Source: Amycolatopsis benzoatilytica AK 16/65
GTDB taxonomy: Bacteria > Actinomycetota > Actinomycetes > Mycobacteriales > Pseudonocardiaceae
Assembly (NCBI RefSeq): GCF_000383915.1
Contig: NZ_KB912942.1
Span: forward strand, 8,140,470-8,204,469
Reading direction: 5' to 3'
DNA: 64,000 nucleotides
Of the stretch, positions 18,106-25,915 are shown one piece after another. The position numbers and the translations under genes are program-made. Below the pieces are notes generated by a model, which was not told the DNA's origin, ran no database searches, and saw only the letters and a program-made list of their open reading frames with translations. The stretch's first letter is position 1; every line of letters begins with the position of its first letter.

Positions 18106-18963
18106 CTATCCGTGTTCTTCGCGGAACGCTGGCGAAACTGAGCGCACTGCCGCGGCCACGAAGGACGCGACCTGCGGACGCCGGTCCAGTTCGTTCCAGG
18201 CGAGCACCAGCCGGCTGGGCGGCGCGTCGGCTACCGGAAGGCATCGCACGCTCGGCGGAGCCGAGGTGACCAGCGAGCGCGGCAGCACGCCGACCATCCG
18301 GCCGAGCGAGACCAGCTGCAGCAGCTGGACGACGTCCGCGATCTCGGGACCAGCGCCTTCGATACCGGGGACTCCCTTCCACGACGGCAGGGTCTCCCCT
18401 TCCAAATCGGACAGCCGGACGGTTTTGCGCCGGGCCAGCCGATGCCGGGCCGGAACGATCGCGACGCGGTCCTCGGCGTGCAAGGTTTCGTGCGCCAGTC
18501 CGTCCAGGTCGTCGAACGGAGCGAAGAGAAGGCCGACGTCGGCGCGGCCGTCGCGAAGGTAGTCGGTGCGATCGGCCGGGCCGCTGAAGAGGATTTCGAC
18601 CTGGTGCGCGCCCGGATCATGGGCGTACTCGGCGAGTATCCCGGACAACAGACCGGCGTCGCCGCCCGGTTTGAGCACCACTCGCAGGTGGCGCTCACCA
18701 GCCCGGCGGGCGTTGCGGGCGGCCGCGCTCACCGCGTTGAGCGCGTGCCGGCCGTGCTCCTGCAACGCCTCGCCGGCCGGGGTCAGCGACACCTGCCGGC
18801 TGGAGCGGACGAACAGCGGCACGCCGAGCCGGGCTTCGATCCGCTGGATCGCCTTCGACAGCGCCGGCTGCGCGATCGACAGCCGGGCCGCCGCCCGGCC
18901 GAAATGCAGCTCGGCGGCAACGGCCAGGAAGTACTCGAGTTCGCGGGTCTCCAGCTCAGCCAT
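18106..18963 (-). CDS. LysR-family transcriptional regulator
   Basis: 285 residues. The winged HTH is at 5-65: LEYFLAVAAELHFGRAAARL, IAQPALSKAIQRIEARLGV, PLFVRSSRQVSLTPAGEALQ. The effector-binding part begins near 90. It is divergent from the 19034 gene pair, with a perfect 15-bp palindrome (18991-19005) in the 70-bp gap, the typical LysR arrangement. I infer that it controls the small protein and short-chain dehydrogenase opposite; its co-inducer is unknown. Confidence 0.92.
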   Translation of the reverse strand: MAELETRELEYFLAVAAELHFGRAAARLSIAQPALSKAIQRIEARLGVPLFVRSSRQVSLTPAGEALQEHGRHALNAVSAAARNARRAGERHLRVVLKPGGDAGLLSGILAEYAHDPGAHQVEILFSGPADRTDYLRDGRADVGLLFAPFDDLDGLAHETLHAEDRVAIVPARHRLARRKTVRLSDLEGETLPSWKGVPGIEGAGPEIADVVQLLQLVSLGRMVGVLPRSLVTSAPPSVRCLPVADAPPSRLVLAWNELDRRPQVASFVAAAVRSVSPAFREEHG

Positions 18964-18990
18964 TCCGTCAGGTTATCAGTGGATAGCGAA

Positions 18991-19005
18991 CTGGTCTTGG
19001 ACCAG
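18991..19005. promoter_or_regulatory. Probable LysR operator
   Basis: CTGGTC (18991-18996), TTG, GACCAG (19000-19005) is a perfect 6-bp dyad with a three-base centre, and it sits between the divergent lysR and 19034 genes. Its T-N-A form fits LysR recognition boxes. An outer pair ATCAG (18975) / CTGAT (19008) extends the symmetry imperfectly. Confidence 0.55.
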
Positions 19006-19033
19006 CGCTGATGTACTCGGCAGTATTTGAAGC

Positions 19034-19351
19034 ATGATCACGCATACGATGATTGTTTCGTTCGACCAGCCGGTGTCTGACGCCACGCTGGATCAGTACC
19101 TGGCGGATATCACCAAGGCGATGCGGGACTCCGGCCTCGCCGAGTCGGTCAAGACCCAGCGGCACCTGCCGATCCCCGGCGAAGAGGCGATCCCGGCCCT
19201 GATCGCGACGGCGATCGTGCAGGTCGAGGTCGCGGACCTGGAAACGCTGGGCAAGGCGTTCACCGCGCCGGAGCTGCACGAGGTGATCGAGAAATGGCAG
19301 GCGCGGCACTCGTACCGGGTGGCTTGGGCCAACCACGAATCGCTGTCGTGA
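19034..19351 (+). CDS. Small protein of unknown function coupled to a short-chain dehydrogenase
   Basis: 105 residues, soluble. MITHTMIVSFDQPVSDATLD opens the protein and the pattern of strands and helices suggests a ferredoxin-like (dimeric alpha+beta barrel) fold, though I cannot name the family. Its TGA overlaps the GTG of the following dehydrogenase (GTGA), and the divergent LysR gene probably controls both. The start ATG has no clear ribosome-binding site, but AGTATT lies 5-10 bases upstream, so it may be leaderless. Confidence 0.65.
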   Translation: MITHTMIVSFDQPVSDATLDQYLADITKAMRDSGLAESVKTQRHLPIPGEEAIPALIATAIVQVEVADLETLGKAFTAPELHEVIEKWQARHSYRVAWANHESLS

Positions 19352-20073
19352 AGCGCGGTCTGGTTACCGGGGCCGGCAGCGGAATCGGCCGGGCGGCGGC
19401 GCTCGAACTCGCTCGCACTGGGGCCGCGGTGGCAGTACTCGACATCGACGAGGACGCCGCCGCGGAGACGGTCGCGATGATCGCCGGGGAAGGCGGCGAG
19501 GCGCTGAGCGGGCACGTCGACATCGCCGAGGAGCGCTCCGTTCGGGAAGCGGTAGGGCAGGCCGCGGACGTGTTCGGCGGGCTGGACTTCGCGGTCAACA
19601 ATGCTGGTTCGTCGTCGCGGCAACGGATCGACAAGCTGTCCCTATCCGAGTTCGAACGCGTTGTGCGGGTGAACCTGACCGGCACGTTCCTCTGCCTGAA
19701 ATACGAGCTTCCGCTGATGAAAGGCGGATCGATCGTGAACGTCGCCTCCAACGGCGGCCTGTACGCGATCCCGAACGCGCCGGCTTATGTGGCAGCGAAG
19801 CACGGCGTCGTCGGGCTCACCAAGGTCGCGGCGGTCGATCACGCGGCAGACGGCATCCGCGTCAACGCGGTCTGCCCGGGTCCCACCCGCACGCCGGGAT
19901 TCGAGAAGTGGGCCGGCGATTCCGACCTGATCGCGCGGCAGGAAGCGATCACCCCTCTCGGCCGGCTCGCGACGCCGGAAGAAGCAGCCGCCGCGGTGGT
20001 GTGGCTCTGCTCGGACGCCGCGTCGTTCGTCACCGGAATCGCCCTGTCTGTCGACGGCGGCCGCCGGGCTTGA
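19348..20073 (+). CDS. Short-chain dehydrogenase/reductase (classical SDR)
   Basis: 241 residues from the GTG at 19348, which overlaps the preceding stop by 4 bp; a longer frame to 19294 lies inside the upstream gene. The cofactor motif LVTGAGSGIGRAAALEL is at the N-terminus, NNAGSS near 80, and the catalytic set is Ser (VASNGG, about 131), Tyr and Lys in AYVAAKHGV (about 145-149). The end ASFVTGIALSVDGGRRA is the usual SDR terminus. It oxidises or reduces a hydroxyl or keto group with NAD(P). The Asp after the second strand (VAVLDIDED) points to NAD. The substrate is unknown; co-regulated with the small 19034 protein. Confidence 0.9.
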   Translation: MKRGLVTGAGSGIGRAAALELARTGAAVAVLDIDEDAAAETVAMIAGEGGEALSGHVDIAEERSVREAVGQAADVFGGLDFAVNNAGSSSRQRIDKLSLSEFERVVRVNLTGTFLCLKYELPLMKGGSIVNVASNGGLYAIPNAPAYVAAKHGVVGLTKVAAVDHAADGIRVNAVCPGPTRTPGFEKWAGDSDLIARQEAITPLGRLATPEEAAAAVVWLCSDAASFVTGIALSVDGGRRA

Positions 20074-20095
20074 CCGAGCCCCCCCCGGCTGGCCC

Positions 20096-20150
20096 GTCCG
20101 TGAAGGGCCCCTTGCGGGACTCAGATTCCCGGAAGGGGCCTATCGCGGAC
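20096..20150. repeat. Dispersed palindrome, copy 2 (degenerate)
   Basis: Same design as the other copies but the arms differ at five positions: GTCCGTGAAGGGCCCCTT on the left, against a right arm ending GGGGCCTATCGCGGAC. The centre TCAGA is kept. It lies between the dehydrogenase stop and the next LysR gene, both on the plus strand. Confidence 0.8.
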
Positions 20151-20227
20151 TTCGGGTCAGGCGAGTGCTGCGGCCGAATCCGTCGTGTGCTCCTGGGCCT
20201 GGCGGCCGAAGCGCCTAGGATTGCCCT

Positions 20228-21151
20228 GTGGAGCTGGAATTCGTGCGGACCTTCGTCGCCGTGGTGGACGGGGGGCAGTTCCAGGAAGCGGCCGCGGAGC
20301 TGGGGATCACCCAGCAGGCGGTGTCGAAGCGCGTCGGCACTTTGGAACGCGAGCTGGGCGTCCGGTTGTTCACCCGGACCGCGCGCGGCGCGCGGCTCAG
20401 CAGTGCGGGCGAGGCGTTCCTCCCGCACGCTCGGACGCTGCTGGACGCCGAGCGGCGCGCTCTTGCCTCAGTTCGCCCGGAGCAGCGGCCGCTTCGAGTC
20501 GACGTGCTGAACCGGCGGGTTCTGACGGCGTGGCTGGTGCGCGATTTCCACCAGGCACATCCGGAGGTCGAGCTGGAGGTGGTCACCTCCGGCGCCGAGC
20601 TGGACTTCGCCGGTGCGGTCGCCGCGGTCGAGAACGGTTCGGTCGACGCGGCGTTCCGCGGGGTCCCGAGCCGCGACCAGCTGGGAGCGGTGGAGAGCTG
20701 CCTGGTCGGCTACGACGCGCACGAGCTGCTGGTCGGCCCGCGCCATCCGTTCGCCGACCAGCCGTCGGTGCGGATGGCGGAACTGGTCGGCCGTCGGATC
20801 TGGATGCCCGGCCTGTCGTCCCGGACGGAATGGGGCGCGTACTACGCCGAACTGTCCGCCGCCTTCGGCCTGACCATCGACCCGTCCGGCCCGGTCTTCG
20901 GCAACGAGGCGATGCTGGACGAACTCGCCACGTCCCCGGACCTGTCGACGTTCGTCGGCGTGGGCTCGCGCTACTTCTGGCCGGACGGATACGACCTTCG
21001 CCGGATCCCGGTGGTCGACCCGGCGCCGGTGTACCCGATGTCGTTGCTGTGGCGGCGTGACCAGCCGCATCCGGACGTGCGGAAACTGCGCGACCACCTG
21101 GTCGAGGACCGGCCGGCCGGACCGGACACGTGGCTGCCGAGCTGGGATTAG
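20228..21151 (+). CDS. LysR-family transcriptional regulator
   Basis: 307 residues from a GTG at 20228. The HTH domain is FVRTFVAVVDGGQFQEAAAE, ITQQAVSKRVGTLERELGV, RLFTRTARGARLSSAGEAF (about 5-65), followed by the substrate-binding part (PLRVDVLNRRVLTAWLVRDF onward). TAGGAT at 20216-20221, six bases before the GTG, suggests a leaderless transcript. It converges on the acetyltransferase gene, with stop codons overlapping in TTAG (21148-21151). No divergent target is adjacent; the upstream neighbour is the dehydrogenase operon in the same direction. Confidence 0.9.
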   Translation: MELEFVRTFVAVVDGGQFQEAAAELGITQQAVSKRVGTLERELGVRLFTRTARGARLSSAGEAFLPHARTLLDAERRALASVRPEQRPLRVDVLNRRVLTAWLVRDFHQAHPEVELEVVTSGAELDFAGAVAAVENGSVDAAFRGVPSRDQLGAVESCLVGYDAHELLVGPRHPFADQPSVRMAELVGRRIWMPGLSSRTEWGAYYAELSAAFGLTIDPSGPVFGNEAMLDELATSPDLSTFVGVGSRYFWPDGYDLRRIPVVDPAPVYPMSLLWRRDQPHPDVRKLRDHLVEDRPAGPDTWLPSWD

Positions 21152-21864
21152 AGCGGGTGCTCGTACCAGACGTTCGGCTCGACGTACCCGCCCAGATCCT
21201 GCGCGGCGGACCCGATCACCGGCGCGATCCCGCCCGGCACGACGTTCGGCCCGTCCCGCAGCCGGACGCCGGTCCACTCCTGCCACTGCGCGAACGTTCC
21301 GATGACCGTCATCGCGAACGGCGCGACCTTGCGGAATTGGCCGCCGAGGCGTTCGTGGCTGCGCAGCCAGGGATCGGCACCGGTGGCTAGATAGTCCACA
21401 ATAGACTCCAGGGGCGGTTTTCCGGTCGGCCGGACCGGGACGACCAGGCTGTCGAGACCGGCTCGCCGCGCCCGTTCCTTCAACTCGGCGAGCGCGATGC
21501 CGGCGATGCCCTGCCCGCGGGCGGTTTCCGCGACGTACACCTCCAGCGCGACGAGCGTGGTCGGCGGTGTCCCGTCGAGATGGTCCTCGGCGGCCCAGAC
21601 GAGGGCGCCGTCCCAGCCGTGGTCAGGCAGCTCGGAGCGGTCGTCCGCGGGGAAGGCGACCGGGATCGCGGCCGCGCGCGCGACCGGTGTTTCGGCAGCG
21701 TCGAGCAGGACGAGGAAGAACTCCGGCCAGTGCGCGGCGAGCCGGGCCGAGCTGGCCAGACCCGCGGTGAGCCCGCGGCCGAGGAACTCGCCGCCGACGG
21801 ACCCGAGCCGCAGTGCCGGTCCGCGCAGCTCCGGCCGGGTCGCGAGGTCTGCGATGCGGATCAT
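21148..21864 (-). CDS. GNAT-family N-acetyltransferase
   Basis: 238 residues. The acetyl-CoA-binding motif A is visible as LEVYVAETARGQGIAGIALA (about 108-127), where the R/Q-x-x-G-x-G/A pattern is RGQGIAG. Flanking strands (TTLVALEVYVAE; LDSLVVPVRPT) fit the GNAT fold. The N-terminal ~90 residues and the C-terminal tail (QEWTGVRLRDGPNVVPGGI) are longer than in minimal GNATs. It transfers acetyl or another acyl group to an amine; the substrate cannot be read from sequence. It ends head-on against the LysR gene. Confidence 0.8.
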   Translation of the reverse strand: MIRIADLATRPELRGPALRLGSVGGEFLGRGLTAGLASSARLAAHWPEFFLVLLDAAETPVARAAAIPVAFPADDRSELPDHGWDGALVWAAEDHLDGTPPTTLVALEVYVAETARGQGIAGIALAELKERARRAGLDSLVVPVRPTGKPPLESIVDYLATGADPWLRSHERLGGQFRKVAPFAMTVIGTFAQWQEWTGVRLRDGPNVVPGGIAPVIGSAAQDLGGYVEPNVWYEHPL

Positions 21865-21909
21865 GGTGCCTCCGATGCGGGCCCAGGACCTTCGTTCGGC
21901 TGACTCAGG

Positions 21910-22644
21910 TCAGCGCACCGGAAGTGCCGACCTCCGCCGCCCGATCGCCGCCGGATCCAGGTTTGCCCGGGTTCCGGCCCGGTGCCCCTCCCGGTATCCC
22001 GACCCGGACAACCGGCGCGGCGCCGCCGAGCGCAGGTCGCCGTACTCCCGGTCGAACGCCTGCTGCACCACCGCGGTCCGGTCCCGCACCACGAGCTCCG
22101 CGGACTTTCCGCTCGCCGTCTCCGGCCGGTAGGTCCGCGCGGCTTTCTCCTCGGCCAGCGACAGCCGCTCGTGCACCGCGCGTGCGAACCCGTGCAGCCA
22201 GGTCCGCCGGTACGCGGCCAGCGACTCCCGGAACACCCGCTGGTCCGGCCGCACCCGCACCAGCTGCGTGCTCGCCTGCAGCAGCAGGCTGGTGTACAGC
22301 AGTTCGACCCGGGCGAGGTCGGTGCCGAAGCCGAAGACGGTGACCTCCTCGACGCCCTGTCCGACCCGGTGCAGCAGGGTCCGGCAGCGCAGCGGGTAGG
22401 CGATGCTGGTGAGCAGGCTGGCCTTGTCGCGGCTGTACGGATTGGCGATCGGCAGCTTGAGCACGGTGAGGTCGTCGCCGCTCTGGCCGGACGCGGCCAG
22501 CATCGCGTTGTCGATCCCGTGCCGCGCGATCAGCTCGGCGGCCTTGGTGTTGTACAGCTCGGCTTCGGCCGGCGTGACCGCCGGGTCCTCGGCCTTGGCC
22601 AGCAGCTTCCGCACGCGCTCCAGCAACGTGTCGTGGTCGGGCAT
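21910..22644 (-). CDS. DUF2786-containing protein
   Basis: 244 residues from the ATG at 22644, supported by GGAGAGGGGGG about six bases upstream. The N-terminal ~45 residues (LLERVRKLLAKAEDPAVTPA, then EAELYNTKAAELIARHGID) match the DUF2786 helical domain, found in phage-related and actinobacterial proteins of unknown function. The middle (LLTSIAYPLRCRTLLHR onward) is a conserved second domain that usually accompanies it. The C-terminus is basic (RAGTRANLDPAAIGRRRSAL). No catalytic residues are obvious. It is divergent from the FAD oxidoreductase at 22782. Confidence 0.75.
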   Translation of the reverse strand: MPDHDTLLERVRKLLAKAEDPAVTPAEAELYNTKAAELIARHGIDNAMLAASGQSGDDLTVLKLPIANPYSRDKASLLTSIAYPLRCRTLLHRVGQGVEEVTVFGFGTDLARVELLYTSLLLQASTQLVRVRPDQRVFRESLAAYRRTWLHGFARAVHERLSLAEEKAARTYRPETASGKSAELVVRDRTAVVQQAFDREYGDLRSAAPRRLSGSGYREGHRAGTRANLDPAAIGRRRSALPVR

Positions 22645-22781
22645 GGACCCCCCTCTCCGGCAGGCGCGACCCGTGCGGGCCGGGCATGGGGTGCACGGTA
22701 GGCGCGAGGTACGACAATATTCGATCAGGTGTTCGGGCGTGACACTGGGTGCCCGGTTCGTCGCAGCCCTACGATCGGGGT

Positions 22782-24218
22782 GTGAAACTGCCTGGCACGC
22801 TGGACGCGGCGGTCGTCGGCTCGGGGCCGAACGGCCTGGCCGCGGCCATTTCGCTGGCCCGCGCCGGGCTGTCGGTCGAGGTGTACGAGGCGGCCGCGGA
22901 GCCCGGCGGCGGGGCACGGTCGAAGCGGCTCTTCGACTCGGATGTCGTCCATGACATCTGCTCGGCGGTGCACCCGATGGCCGCTGCTTCGCCGTTTTTG
23001 CAGCAGTTCGACCTGGACCTCTGTGCGTCCGAAGTCGCGTACGCGCATCCGATTGACGAGCGAACCACCGCTTTCGCGTACGCCGACCTAGAACGCACCT
23101 GTGCCCGGCTTGGCGCAGATGGCTCGCGCTGGCGGCGCTTCATGACACCGCTGATCGAGCACACCGACGAAATCACCAAGACTCTCCTAGGCGACCTCCG
23201 CCACGCGCCTTCGCCACGTACCGCCGCGTACGTCGCGTCGCGCGCCCTCTCGGCGATCACGAACCCCTTCACTGGTGAAGAAGCTCCCGCGCTCCTAGCG
23301 GGCGTCGCCGCGCACGCGCTAGGCCGGATGCCGTCCTTGGTCGGCGGCGGCATCGCTGTGCTGCTCAGCCACCTCGCACACGCCACCGGCTGGCCGATTC
23401 CCCGTGGCGGCACGCAGCGCATCACCGACGCTCTCGTCGCTGAACTGGAAATGCACGGTGGCCGCGTACATACCAACGCGCGCGTCACCGACGTACGCGA
23501 GCTAGCGCACGCGAAAGCCGTACTGCTCGACCTCGCCCCGAAAGGCGTCCTCGGGATCGCTGGACCGCTGCTGCCGCCGCAATATCGCCGCGCGCTCGCC
23601 AACGTCCGTTACGGCCCGGCCGCTGCGAAGGTCGACTTCCTGGTCTCCGAAGAGATCCCCTGGCGCGAGAAGGAATTGGCCCTCGCCGGCACCGTCCACC
23701 TGGGCGGCACTCGCGCCGAAGTCCACGCTGCGGAAAACGCTGTCGTCGCGGGAGAACGGGCCGAGCATCCGTTCGTGCTCCTGGCGCAGCCGATGGCCGC
23801 CGACCCGAGCAGGGGGCTGCCTGGCAAGCGGCCGATCTGGGCGTATGCCCATGTCCCGCACGGGGATCCGCTCGACCCGACGGATGCGATCTGCCGTCGT
23901 ATCGAACGGTTCGCTCCCGGCTTCCGCGACACGATCCTCGCCTCGCGCGCGATCCCAGCGAGCGAATTCGAGGCGTACAACGCTAATTACGTCGGCGGCG
24001 ACATCGCGGCGAGCGCGGTCAGCCTGCGTCAGGTCGTTGGCCGACCGGTCCTCCGCTGGGACCCGTACCGGACCCCGCTGCGCGGCGTCTACCTGTGCTC
24101 GGCTGCCACTCCGCCCGGTCCCGGCGTGCACGGAATGGCCGGTCTGCATGCTGCGGAACGCGTGCTGCGCAACGAGCTCGGCTACCGGATGGACAGTCGG
24201 GCCGGCCGCTCCCAGTAA
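22782..24218 (+). CDS. FAD/NAD(P)-binding oxidoreductase, phytoene-dehydrogenase-like
   Basis: 478 residues from the GTG at 22782. The dinucleotide motif DAAVVGSGPNGLAAAISLAR and the glutamate-bearing strand VEVYEAAAEPGGGARS identify a phytoene-desaturase/amine-oxidase type FAD protein. The C-terminal FAD contact GVYLCSAATPPGPGVHGMAG is typical of CrtI-like enzymes. No carotenoid genes are nearby, so the substrate is not carotenoid by context. TACGAT at 22770-22775 ends six bases before the start, suggesting a leaderless mRNA. Codon use differs slightly from its neighbours: at least five CTA leucine codons (for example near 23089, 23188 and 23320), a codon rare in this window. Confidence 0.85.
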   Translation: MKLPGTLDAAVVGSGPNGLAAAISLARAGLSVEVYEAAAEPGGGARSKRLFDSDVVHDICSAVHPMAAASPFLQQFDLDLCASEVAYAHPIDERTTAFAYADLERTCARLGADGSRWRRFMTPLIEHTDEITKTLLGDLRHAPSPRTAAYVASRALSAITNPFTGEEAPALLAGVAAHALGRMPSLVGGGIAVLLSHLAHATGWPIPRGGTQRITDALVAELEMHGGRVHTNARVTDVRELAHAKAVLLDLAPKGVLGIAGPLLPPQYRRALANVRYGPAAAKVDFLVSEEIPWREKELALAGTVHLGGTRAEVHAAENAVVAGERAEHPFVLLAQPMAADPSRGLPGKRPIWAYAHVPHGDPLDPTDAICRRIERFAPGFRDTILASRAIPASEFEAYNANYVGGDIAASAVSLRQVVGRPVLRWDPYRTPLRGVYLCSAATPPGPGVHGMAGLHAAERVLRNELGYRMDSRAGRSQ

Positions 24219-24251
24219 GCGTCCGCGCTGAGCTGGAGGTGCCCAGCCACT

Positions 24252-24821
24252 TCACCCCAGGTACGCGTCGAGAGTCACCGCGAGCGCCGATTCCGGTGAC
24301 GGTGCGAAGCTCGCCCCCGCCAATCCGCCCCACAGCCAAAGCTGCGCGAGACCGTGCAGCGCGGCCCACAGTGATGCTGCGACGAGGCGTGGGTCGGTAC
24401 CCGACCGCAGCCGGTCGTCCTTCGCTTCCGCGCGGTCTAGACGGACCAGTTCGGCGAAGGTGTCGAAGACCGCACTGCTGGCCGCGACGAGACCAGGTTC
24501 CTCCGGGTCGATGAGGTCGCGTCGAAACATCAGCTCGAACATCGCCGGGTTCGTAACCGCGAAGTCGACGTACGCGTGACAGGCAGCCGTGACACGTTCG
24601 CGCGGGCTGCCATCGGGCAACTGTGCGCCACGCTCAAGCAGCTGGGTAAAGCCAAGCGTCGCGACCGCGGACAGCAGCTCCGCGCGTCCCGAAAAGTGCC
24701 GGAGCGGTGCGCCGTGCGACACGCCTGCCGCCTTCGCGATCCCGCGCAGCGTGACGGCTTCGACGCCGGAACCGGTCAGCAGCTCCTCGGCGGTGCGGAT
24801 CAACCGTTGGCGCGCGCTCAT
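24252..24821 (-). CDS. TetR-family transcriptional repressor
   Basis: 189 residues. The DNA-binding domain is RLIRTAEELLTGSGVEAVTL, RGIAKAAGVSHGAPLRHFSG, RAELLSAVATLGF (about 5-55). The ligand-binding part contains LVAASLWAALHGLAQLWLWG, typical of the TetR_C_33-like group. It overlaps the SGNH hydrolase stop by 4 bp (ATGA), so the two genes form one operon. The twin palindromes at 25633-25670 before the hydrolase are its probable operators. Confidence 0.9.
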   Translation of the reverse strand: MSARQRLIRTAEELLTGSGVEAVTLRGIAKAAGVSHGAPLRHFSGRAELLSAVATLGFTQLLERGAQLPDGSPRERVTAACHAYVDFAVTNPAMFELMFRRDLIDPEEPGLVAASSAVFDTFAELVRLDRAEAKDDRLRSGTDPRLVAASLWAALHGLAQLWLWGGLAGASFAPSPESALAVTLDAYLG

Positions 24822-25603
24822 ACCTGAGCTTCGGAGAAGGCGACCGGCAGCAGCTCAGGGCGCTTCGGCAGGAAACCGTCGCCGGGAGAACGGCCGATGA
24901 GCCGGTTGCGCAGTCGAGTGATGCCCACCGGCAGCACCTCCTGCCACAGCCAGCGCAGGTCGGCGAGCGGGCTCGGCTGGTCCGGCGTGCCCGGCAGCGG
25001 TTGCAGCCAGCTGCCGTCGTGTGCGATGTCGAGCCGGTCGAGCACGTGCCCGGCGACGCGCAGATGCCCGGCCTGCGAAAGGTGCAGCCGGTCCGGGCCG
25101 AAGTACCGCGAATCGTGCGCCGCGTGGTCCGGCCACAGGTCGACGAGCTTCGCGCCGTAGCTGACCGACGCTTCGCGAATGGCGTCGTTCAGCGCGGTGA
25201 TCCGCGGGCGCATCCGGTTGCCCAGCGGCATCCGGTGGGCGATGTCGCTCAACGTGAAGGTGACGACCGTCGGCGCGATCTGCGTGCACTGCCGGATCGC
25301 GGTGTCCACGCGGCGGGCCACCGTGCGCGCGTCCCAGCCACGGCTCATCACGTCGTTGCCGCCGCCGAACAGCGCGATCAGATCCGGTGCCTGCCGCTCG
25401 GCGGCGGGCAGCTGCTCCGCGGCGATCTGGTCGAGCCGGCGGCCGCGAACGGCCAGGTTGGCGTAGCGGAATCCGCCCTCGTCGCGCGCGAGCCGGCCGG
25501 CGACGTAGTCCGCCCAGCCGCGGTACTGGCTGTGGTCGGGGTACGGATCGTCCAGCCCCTCGGCGCAGCTGTCGCCGACGGCGACGAACGTGTGGTAGCC
25601 CAT
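24818..25603 (-). CDS. SGNH/GDSL-family hydrolase
   Basis: 261 residues, no signal peptide, so probably cytosolic. SGNH block I is FVAVGDSCAEGLDD with the nucleophile Ser in GDS, block II has Gly in NLAVRGRRLDQI, block III is FGGGNDV with the Asn, and block V is DRLHLSQAGH, where Asp-x-x-His completes the triad (about 185-190). These enzymes hydrolyse esters or thioesters, for example lipids or acylated sugars. The gene leads a two-gene operon with the TetR repressor. Induction by the substrate or product through TetR is a reasonable inference. Confidence 0.88.
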   Translation of the reverse strand: MGYHTFVAVGDSCAEGLDDPYPDHSQYRGWADYVAGRLARDEGGFRYANLAVRGRRLDQIAAEQLPAAERQAPDLIALFGGGNDVMSRGWDARTVARRVDTAIRQCTQIAPTVVTFTLSDIAHRMPLGNRMRPRITALNDAIREASVSYGAKLVDLWPDHAAHDSRYFGPDRLHLSQAGHLRVAGHVLDRLDIAHDGSWLQPLPGTPDQPSPLADLRWLWQEVLPVGITRLRNRLIGRSPGDGFLPKRPELLPVAFSEAQV

Positions 25604-25632
25604 TCCGCTCTCCGTAACCCCTGGTTCACCTT

Positions 25633-25670
25633 GTAGACACTGTCTATCAAACTGAGTAGACGGTGTCTAC
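25633..25670. promoter_or_regulatory. Two tandem TetR operator-like palindromes
   Basis: GTAGACACTGTCTAT (25633-25647) and GTAGACGGTGTCTAC (25656-25670) are two 15-bp palindromes whose starts are 23 bp apart, roughly two helical turns. The shared core is TAGAC-N4/5-GTCTA. They lie 30-67 bp upstream of the hydrolase start. The remaining 245 bp to the next gene (25671-25915) hold no feature I can support. Confidence 0.7.
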
Positions 25671-25915
25671 CTCGGGGGTCGCCCGACCTGTCCGTTCGGC
25701 TCGGTTGCCGGTGGGGACGATCAGGCCCGGACCGACGTCCTCGGCGCGACCTCGTGCCGGAACGCTGGCCGCGCCGACCGCCGCCCACCTGGCCTAGGAC
25801 CTGCGGGTCTGCCACCGCTCAACTGTGGCTGCCCAGCCGATGATCCGGCGACCTGATCGACCTCAAGCACCGACGACGTGCGGAGACGAACCGGGATCTC
25901 TCGCCAAGCCCAGTG

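Noticed and set aside
22782..24218. Carotenoid desaturase (CrtI)
   Set aside because: The FAD motifs fit the superfamily, but no crtE, crtB or other carotenoid gene is adjacent, and many paralogues act on other substrates.
25671..25915. Small gene or integrase fragment between the TetR operators and the ALDH gene
   Set aside because: Short frames exist on both strands but none gives recognisable protein or a start signal.
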